Below, in pieces: positions 7,111 through 11,096 of a DNA stretch of 11,096 bases; positions within the stretch are counted from its first letter, which is position 1; each line of letters opens with the position of its first letter. Source of the stretch: an uncultured Ruminococcus sp. (GTDB lineage Bacteria > Bacillota > Clostridia > Oscillospirales > Acutalibacteraceae). The notes under the pieces were generated by a model that was given only the letters and a program-made list of their open reading frames with translations, ran no database searches and was not told where the DNA came from. The position numbers were made by a program, and so were the translations under genes. The DNA is taken from positions 1 through 11,096 of the forward strand of contig CAJOHT010000071.1 in assembly GCA_905234305.1 (NCBI GenBank). The letters are read 5' to 3'.

Positions 7111-7154
7111 ATTATACCATTATTAATTTTACTCCCGACGGTAGGTTTTGTCAA
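7111..7154 (-). promoter_or_regulatory. Tandem sigma-A-type promoter for the membrane-protein unit
   Basis: On the minus strand TTGACA (7149-7154) and TAAAAT (7126-7131) are separated by exactly 17 bases, a near-consensus promoter. A second -10, TATAAT (7111-7116), carries an upstream TGG (7117-7119) and so qualifies as an extended -10. Both point at the ATG at 7086, with AAGGAAGG between. The elements are visible; use of both start sites is inferred. Confidence 0.75.
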
Positions 7155-7177
7155 GTAAATTAAATTGCTTATACACG

Positions 7178-7214
7178 CAAAAAGCCGATGCCGCTAAGTC
7201 TTAACGGCATCGGC
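7178..7214 (-). terminator. Intrinsic terminator after the prmA unit
   Basis: A 10-bp perfect stem (GCCGATGCCG at 7184-7193 with its complement at 7205-7214) has an 11-base loop. Read on the minus strand it is followed by five Ts (7179-7183). It begins 14 bases past the stop codon of the four-helix membrane protein and separates that unit from the next minus-strand promoter. Confidence 0.92.
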
Positions 7215-7228
7215 ATTAATGCTTAAAA

Positions 7229-7807
7229 TTACTCGTCGCCAGCAGTACCCTCAACTACTATTTCGTCAACCTCAAACTCATAGGTAGGTTCTACGGGAGA
7301 AGTATTAACGTCAGCGTCAAGAATATCCGCCTCAAGACCACCCGCGAGGACTTTATCCTCGTTTTCGTCTTCAACTTTATCTTCCTTATTCTCAACAGCG
7401 TCCTCGGAAACCAGCTCAAAACCGCTGATAAAGGTATACGGTAAACCGTAACCGAAACCGAGCGCCATAGCCGCCATTAAAGCAACCGCGCCGTTTCCCG
7501 CCTCAACGATAGCGTCGTGGAACGGAAATCCTACGATAAGAAACGAAAGAATAATAAACAGCGCGGGGATATCGAGTATAATGAGCGTTACAATGCTGAA
7601 GCGCTTAACAGGCTTACCCTCGCCGACTCTCGTAGCGTAGAAAAGAAGAAGTCCGAACAACGCAAAAATAACCGTCATAATTATACCTGTTATACTGCGC
7701 TGGGTACTCGCGAAGCTGACGAAGAAATATCCGCAGATAATATACGCGATAATCAGAAACGCTGAGAAGAACAGGTTTACCTTCTCGTGTGAATTTTTGT
7801 TTTTCAT
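7229..7807 (-). CDS. Four-helix integral membrane protein with acidic C-terminal tail, unknown function
   Basis: The 192-residue product has four predicted membrane helices at about 11-32, 39-58, 71-94 and 105-130. A Lys/Arg-containing loop lies between helices 2 and 3 (GEGKPVKRF). The cytosolic-type tail (131-192) is very acidic, rich in Glu, Asp and Val, and contains no recognisable domain. There is no signal peptide, catalytic motif or transporter signature that I recognise. The ATG has a strong Shine-Dalgarno (AGGAGG) six bases upstream. It lies 25 bp after the prmA stop codon and before a good terminator, so it is very likely co-transcribed with prmA. I know of no functional link between the two. 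Confidence 0.8.
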   Translation of the reverse strand: MKNKNSHEKVNLFFSAFLIIAYIICGYFFVSFASTQRSITGIIMTVIFALFGLLLFYATRVGEGKPVKRFSIVTLIILDIPALFIILSFLIVGFPFHDAIVEAGNGAVALMAAMALGFGYGLPYTFISGFELVSEDAVENKEDKVEDENEDKVLAGGLEADILDADVNTSPVEPTYEFEVDEIVVEGTAGDE

Positions 7808-7832
7808 ATTTATCCTCCTGAAATAATATTAC

Positions 7833-8753
7833 CTATTTTGCTTTAGCGGCAATACATACCCAGCCGCCGTCCTCGACACGCTCGATGATTTCAAAATCGC
7901 GGGAAACCGCGTCAACGACCTCATCAGCGCGGGAGTCGATAATACCGCTCATAATATAAACGGTATCTTTTTTCATAAACTCTTTAACGCCTTTTGATAA
8001 ACTAATTATAGCATCAGCGACGATATTTGCAACAATTAAATCGAATTTTCCGCTGATTTTTTCGGTTAAGTCCCCGCAAATCACGGAAAATCTGTCCGAA
8101 ACTCCGTTTAACTCAGCGTTCTCGCGGGCAGTTTTTACCGCCAGTTCGTCAATATCGACTCCCTCGGCATTTGACGCTCCGAGCAGAAGCGCCGCTATCG
8201 CGAGAATACCGCTTCCGCAGCCGACGTCGAGGACCGTATCACCCGCCTTAAGATATTTTTCTATCATCTCTAAACAAAGCCTTGTAGTTTCGTGACTGCC
8301 TGTTCCGAAAGCGAGTCCTGGGTCAATATTCAAAACCGCGCGCCCGTCAGCGTCAAAATCATCACGCCACGTAGGGCGTATCATCAGCTTCTTGCCAACA
8401 GGAACGGGATTAAAAAACTTCTTCCAGTTATTGCGCCAGTCTTCGTCCAAGGTCACGGCTGTGTCGAGATTATGCTCTATACCCTCGGCGGTATATCTTT
8501 CTGATAAAAACGCCAGCGCCTCGGCAGGATTATTCTCAGGCTCAAGGTAAATATGAATAAGCGCCTTGTCCCTGTCCTTTAAGAGCAAATCCTCGTCAAT
8601 AAGGTCGATATGAGCAATCTCCTCAACCTCGCTTTCGAGCGCGGAATAATCCTCGATATATATACCGTAAGGCACTACCATATTGGCAATATCCCCCGCT
8701 TTATCGACATCGCGGCTATTTACGGAAATTTTAATTTCAGTCCATTCAGACAT
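7833..8753 (-). CDS. prmA: Ribosomal protein L11 methyltransferase PrmA
   Basis: PrmA uses S-adenosylmethionine to methylate ribosomal protein L11 (Lys side chains and N-terminus in E. coli). The product is 306 residues, normal for the family. The N-terminal L11-recognition region is at 1-95. A linker precedes the family signature PGLAFGTGSHETT (145-157). The Rossmann methyltransferase motif I is VLDVGCGSGILA (174-185), with the acidic adenosine-binding residues in VDID (199-202), and ANIVADAI (242-249) is the substrate/catalytic loop. I chose the ATG at 8751-8753 because AAAGGA lies eight bases before it; the in-frame ATG at 8762 abuts that same sequence and is too close. The gene has its own promoter, divergent from the MIF-family gene. 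In many Clostridia prmA directly follows dnaJ; here it is 3.6 kb away on the opposite strand. Confidence 0.96.
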   Translation of the reverse strand: MSEWTEIKISVNSRDVDKAGDIANMVVPYGIYIEDYSALESEVEEIAHIDLIDEDLLLKDRDKALIHIYLEPENNPAEALAFLSERYTAEGIEHNLDTAVTLDEDWRNNWKKFFNPVPVGKKLMIRPTWRDDFDADGRAVLNIDPGLAFGTGSHETTRLCLEMIEKYLKAGDTVLDVGCGSGILAIAALLLGASNAEGVDIDELAVKTARENAELNGVSDRFSVICGDLTEKISGKFDLIVANIVADAIISLSKGVKEFMKKDTVYIMSGIIDSRADEVVDAVSRDFEIIERVEDGGWVCIAAKAK

Positions 8754-8780
8754 CTTCTTCATCCTTTACTTGTTTTGTAT

Positions 8781-8809
8781 ATTATATATTGAAAAGATAA
8801 AAAGTGCAA
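8781..8809 (-). promoter_or_regulatory. Sigma-A-type promoter of prmA
   Basis: On the minus strand TTGCAC (8804-8809) and a perfect TATAAT (8781-8786) are separated by 17 bases. The -10 lies 27 bases upstream of the chosen prmA start. It is in the 161-bp divergent intergenic region. Confidence 0.78.
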
Positions 8810-8847
8810 GTGGCTTTATCAGGCGCGGCTGTACTTATAAATATTTC

Positions 8848-8876
8848 TTGAAATTTTCCCTTACAGGTTGTATACT
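8848..8876 (+). promoter_or_regulatory. Sigma-A-type promoter of the MIF-yjbQ-ddl-murF operon
   Basis: TTGAAA (8848-8853) and TATACT (8871-8876) are separated by 17 bases, each matching the consensus in five of six positions. An alternative TATAAT at 8879-8884 lacks a good -35. The GGAGG ribosome binding site (8903-8907) and ATG at 8915 follow. It is back to back with the prmA promoter, about 40 bp between the -35 elements, with no obvious operator between. Confidence 0.72.
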
Positions 8877-8914
8877 ATTATAATGTAAAATACTATTTAA
8901 TCGGAGGACATAAT

Positions 8915-9256
8915 ATGCCTTTTATTACTGTAAAAACATCTGCAAAGTTGAGCGAACAGGTAAAGCTCGAAATTGAAAACAAATTAACCGACTCGATAAG
9001 CATTCTCCCGGGGAAAACCTCCAACTATTTTATGTGCGCGGTCGAAGATAATATCTCGATGATGTTCCACGGCGATAAACAGCCGACAGCTTTCGTAGAG
9101 GTTAAGATTTTCGGACGCTCAACCCGCGAGGCTTATACTGACCTGACGGCTGAAATATGCGAAATTCTTGAAAAAAGCGCGGGAGTCGCTCCTGACTATT
9201 GCTACGTAAAATTTGAGGAAGTCGAAAACTGGGGCTTTAACAAGAGGTTGTTCTGA
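8915..9256 (+). CDS. MIF/D-dopachrome tautomerase family protein
   Basis: This 113-residue protein matches the macrophage migration inhibitory factor fold, a trimeric tautomerase of two beta-alpha-beta units. It begins Met-Pro-Phe; removal of Met would leave the catalytic N-terminal Pro1 required for phenylpyruvate-type tautomerisation. In mature numbering Lys33 lines up with the active-site Lys32 of human MIF, within '[11 protein letters not shown]'. The YVK near the end lines up with human Tyr95-Ile-Asn97, so Asn97 is replaced by Lys. The C-terminal WGFN resembles the human GWNN region. The CXXC thiol motif of human MIF (CALC) is absent; the site reads TAFV. There is no signal peptide, as in all MIFs. 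GGAGG precedes the ATG by seven bases. The TGA overlaps the yjbQ start by one base, so the genes are translationally coupled. Substrate unknown. Confidence 0.85.
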   Translation: MPFITVKTSAKLSEQVKLEIENKLTDSISILPGKTSNYFMCAVEDNISMMFHGDKQPTAFVEVKIFGRSTREAYTDLTAEICEILEKSAGVAPDYCYVKFEEVENWGFNKRLF

Positions 9257-9672
9257 TGAAAAGTTATCGTAAAGAATTGTGGTTTAACGTTCCTCAGCGC
9301 AGGAAAATCGTCAGAATCACCGAGGAAGTTCAGGCGGCAATAGACGAAAGCGGTATAAAGGAAGGTTTAGTCCTTGTAAACGCGATGAATATTACTGCGT
9401 CAGTTTTTATTAACGACGACGAAAGCGGACTTCACCGCGACTATGAGCGCTGGCTCGAAAAACTCGCTCCCGAAAAGCCCTACAGCCAATATGACCACAA
9501 CGGCTTTGAGGATAACGCGGACGCGCACCTTAAACGCACTGTAATGGGCAGAGAGGTAGTCTGCGCGATAACTAACGGCAGGCTCGACTTCGGCACATGG
9601 GAGCAGATTTTCTATTACGAGCTTGACGGAAAAAGAAATAAACACGCGCTGATTAAGATTATCGGCGAATAA
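9256..9672 (+). CDS. yjbQ: YjbQ/UPF0047 family protein
   Basis: YjbQ proteins are small trimeric beta-barrel proteins. E. coli YjbQ has weak thiamine-phosphate-synthase activity, but the true role is unsettled. The 138-residue product spans the whole family: a central EGLVLV strand, [12 protein letters not shown] (46-57) in place of the common HTTA...NE, a YDHN...DNADAHLK region (79-93) with the conserved histidines, the '[22 protein letters not shown]' signature (110-131) and a KIIGE end. The NITA variant is, from memory, typical of one widespread subfamily rather than damage. Its ATG shares a base with the TGA of the MIF-family gene. It is followed after 16 bp by ddl. No functional link to the wall-synthesis genes is obvious. 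Confidence 0.92.
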   Translation: MKSYRKELWFNVPQRRKIVRITEEVQAAIDESGIKEGLVLVNAMNITASVFINDDESGLHRDYERWLEKLAPEKPYSQYDHNGFEDNADAHLKRTVMGREVVCAITNGRLDFGTWEQIFYYELDGKRNKHALIKIIGE

Positions 9673-9688
9673 GAAAGGCTATGATAAT

Positions 9689-10723
9689 ATGAATATAGCG
9701 GTTATTACAGGCGGTCTAAGTACCGAACGCGACGTCGCGATTTCATCAGGCGTAAAAATTAAAAACGCCCTTCGCGAAAAAGGACATAATGTAGTTTTTA
9801 TTGACGTATATATGGGCTATAACGGCGAATGCGATCCCGAAAAGCTCTTTAAGGAAAACGCCGACCTCGTTGCTTTCAACGGCGTTACTGAAAACGTACC
9901 CGATTTAAAGGCGGTAAAGGCTTCGCGTGAAGGCAGAGCGGACTGCTTCCTCGGCAAAAACGTCATAAAAATATGTCAGTACGCCGACATAACCTTCTTC
10001 GCGCTTCACGGCGGCGAAGGTGAAAACGGCCAGCTGCAGGCTACTTTCGATATTCTCGGAATAAAATACACAGGCGCGGGTTATTTAGCCGCGGCGCTCG
10101 CTATGGACAAGGGTATTACAAAAGCTCTTTTTGAACAGCATAAGGTGCTTACCCCCAAAGGCGAACTCTTTAAGAAAAACGAAAGTACAGACGGCTGGGA
10201 TTACTTCCCCTGCGTTATAAAGCCCTGCTCTGGCGGAAGCTCGGTAGGTATCGCTAAGGCTGAAAACCGCGAAGAGTTTAACGATGCGGTAAAGGACGCG
10301 TTCAGCTATGAAGACGAGATTGTTGTCGAGCAGTTTATAGAAGGCAGAGAATTCTCGGTAGGCGTTCTGGGAGATAAGGTTCTCCCCCCTATCGAAATCC
10401 TTCCGACAACAGGTTTCTACGATTATAAGGCTAAATATCAGGCGGGTTTGACGATTGAAAAATGTCCCGCGGATATTACCGAACAAGAGGATAAAACTAT
10501 GCGAAACAGCGCGCTTGAGGCTTATAAAACGCTTCAGCTTGAGGCGTACGCGCGTATGGACTTTATTCTTGACAAAAGCGGAAACGCATACTGCTTAGAA
10601 GCTAATACTCTCCCGGGTATGACTCCAACCAGCCTTCTTCCTCAGGAAGCCGCGGCAATCGGTATGGATTATCCTACGCTGTGCGAAACTATAGTTAACT
10701 TATCTTTAGAAAAATACAGGTGA
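9689..10723 (+). CDS. ddl: D-alanine--D-alanine ligase
   Basis: Ddl is the cytosolic ATP-grasp ligase that joins two D-alanines for the peptidoglycan stem peptide. The product is 344 residues, somewhat longer than E. coli DdlB, with extra sequence around residues 60-95 as in many Firmicutes. It has the N-terminal substrate-binding GGLSTERDVAISSG (8-21) and ALHGGEGENGQLQ (105-117). The ATP-grasp lysine is in VIKPCSGGSSVGI (176-188), and EQFIEGREFSVG (214-225) follows. Metal ligands lie in RMDF (289-292) and EANTLPGMTPTS (304-315). The omega loop reads YDYKAKY (244-250), as in D-Ala-specific enzymes rather than VanA/VanB-type D-lactate ligases; a VanC/VanG-type D-Ser preference cannot be ruled out by eye. 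AAAGG at 9674-9678 precedes the ATG. Its stop is two bases from murF, the next enzyme in the pathway. Confidence 0.95.
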   Translation: MNIAVITGGLSTERDVAISSGVKIKNALREKGHNVVFIDVYMGYNGECDPEKLFKENADLVAFNGVTENVPDLKAVKASREGRADCFLGKNVIKICQYADITFFALHGGEGENGQLQATFDILGIKYTGAGYLAAALAMDKGITKALFEQHKVLTPKGELFKKNESTDGWDYFPCVIKPCSGGSSVGIAKAENREEFNDAVKDAFSYEDEIVVEQFIEGREFSVGVLGDKVLPPIEILPTTGFYDYKAKYQAGLTIEKCPADITEQEDKTMRNSALEAYKTLQLEAYARMDFILDKSGNAYCLEANTLPGMTPTSLLPQEAAAIGMDYPTLCETIVNLSLEKYR

Positions 10724-10725
10724 AT

Positions 10726-11096
10726 ATGAAACATTTTACATTAAGACAAATCGCCGAGGCTTGCTCAGGAAAATACGTCGGAAACGAATCGCTTATAGAT
10801 ACCGCCGTTTCCTCAATTGAACGAGACAGCCGCGAAATAAAAGAAAACTCCCTCTTTCTCGCAATTAAGGGAGCGAGAGTTGACGGTCACGATTTTATAG
10901 AAAAATGCTATAAGGCGGGCGCGATTTGCGCGCTGTGCGAACAGCCTCCCGAAAATCCCTCAAAGCCTTATATTCTCGTTGACGATACGCTAAAGGCGGT
11001 TAAAAAAATCGCTAAGGCGTACCGAGAGCTTTTCGATATCCCGATTGTCGGAATAAGCGGAAGCGTCGGCAAAACCTCCACTAAGGAGATGATTGC
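10726..11096 (+). CDS. murF: MurF, UDP-MurNAc-tripeptide--D-Ala-D-Ala ligase, N-terminal part (3' end outside window)
   Basis: MurF attaches the D-Ala-D-Ala made by Ddl to UDP-MurNAc-tripeptide in the cytosol. The first 123 residues are present and the frame is open to the window edge. The N-terminal UDP-binding domain shows 'DSREIKENSLFLAIKGARVDGHDFI' (34-58), the classic Mur-ligase uridine-binding region with the DGHDF hallmark of MurF. The P-loop GISGSVGKTSTKEM (109-122) starts the central ATPase domain. The usual 'TGSNGKTTTKE' has SGSVGKTSTKE here, a mild variant. The ATG at 10726 starts two bases after the ddl TGA and lies within a GGTGAATATG context: the GG of AGGTGA is the only purine-rich site, so translation is probably coupled to ddl. 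Confidence 0.94.
   Translation, partial: MKHFTLRQIAEACSGKYVGNESLIDTAVSSIERDSREIKENSLFLAIKGARVDGHDFIEKCYKAGAICALCEQPPENPSKPYILVDDTLKAVKKIAKAYRELFDIPIVGISGSVGKTSTKEMI

Noticed and set aside
1..11096. CRISPR array, transposase, integrase, tRNA, rRNA or riboswitch
   Set aside because: No spaced direct repeats, mobile-element genes or recognisable structured RNA genes were found; intergenic gaps are 161 bp or less.

Overview
The window looks like chromosomal DNA of a low-to-mid GC, Gram-positive Clostridia-type anaerobe, most likely a gut Oscillospiraceae/Ruminococcus relative. The grounds are the hrcA-grpE-dnaK-dnaJ gene order, a DnaK that lacks the ATPase-domain insert of Gram-negative homologues, sigma-A-type promoters with strong GGAGG ribosome binding sites, and a Cys-rich N-terminus on the Mrp/ApbC protein. 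This placement is inference; no rRNA or tRNA gene is present. All three standard stop codons are used. No mobile element or CRISPR array was seen, and no gap between genes exceeds about 160 bp.

Layout. (1) Positions 1-4248 (+): class I heat-shock operon, with the 3' part of hrcA (repressor), then grpE, dnaK and dnaJ. The dnaK-dnaJ gap holds a long GC-rich stem-loop and an AT-rich inverted repeat. A bidirectional hairpin at 4263-4296 ends the operon and also ends the converging minus-strand unit. (2) 7154-4300 (-): a unit with a tandem sigma-A promoter, then a Thr/Ala/Pro-rich single-pass membrane protein, a zinc-ribbon membrane protein, a secreted-type beta-rich/Glu-Thr-repeat ORF, and an Mrp/ApbC Fe-S carrier ATPase. 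The zinc-ribbon protein and the ORF after it look like one ancestral gene broken by a frameshift and an amber codon. (3) 8809-7178 (-): a promoter, prmA (ribosomal protein L11 methyltransferase), a four-helix membrane protein with an acidic tail, and a terminator. (4) 8848-11096 (+): a promoter divergent from that of prmA, then a MIF-family tautomerase homologue, a YjbQ/UPF0047 protein, ddl (D-Ala-D-Ala ligase) and the 5' part of murF, which runs off the window.

How they work together. HrcA represses the chaperone operon, and GrpE and DnaJ serve DnaK. Ddl and MurF catalyse successive steps that put D-Ala-D-Ala on the peptidoglycan precursor. Their co-transcription with a MIF homologue and YjbQ is inferred from a one-base overlap and short gaps. 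The most unusual parts are the cluster of uncharacterised membrane and secreted proteins at 5154-7086, with its broken gene, and the MIF homologue in a cell-wall operon. No clearly new defence or mobile system was recognised.
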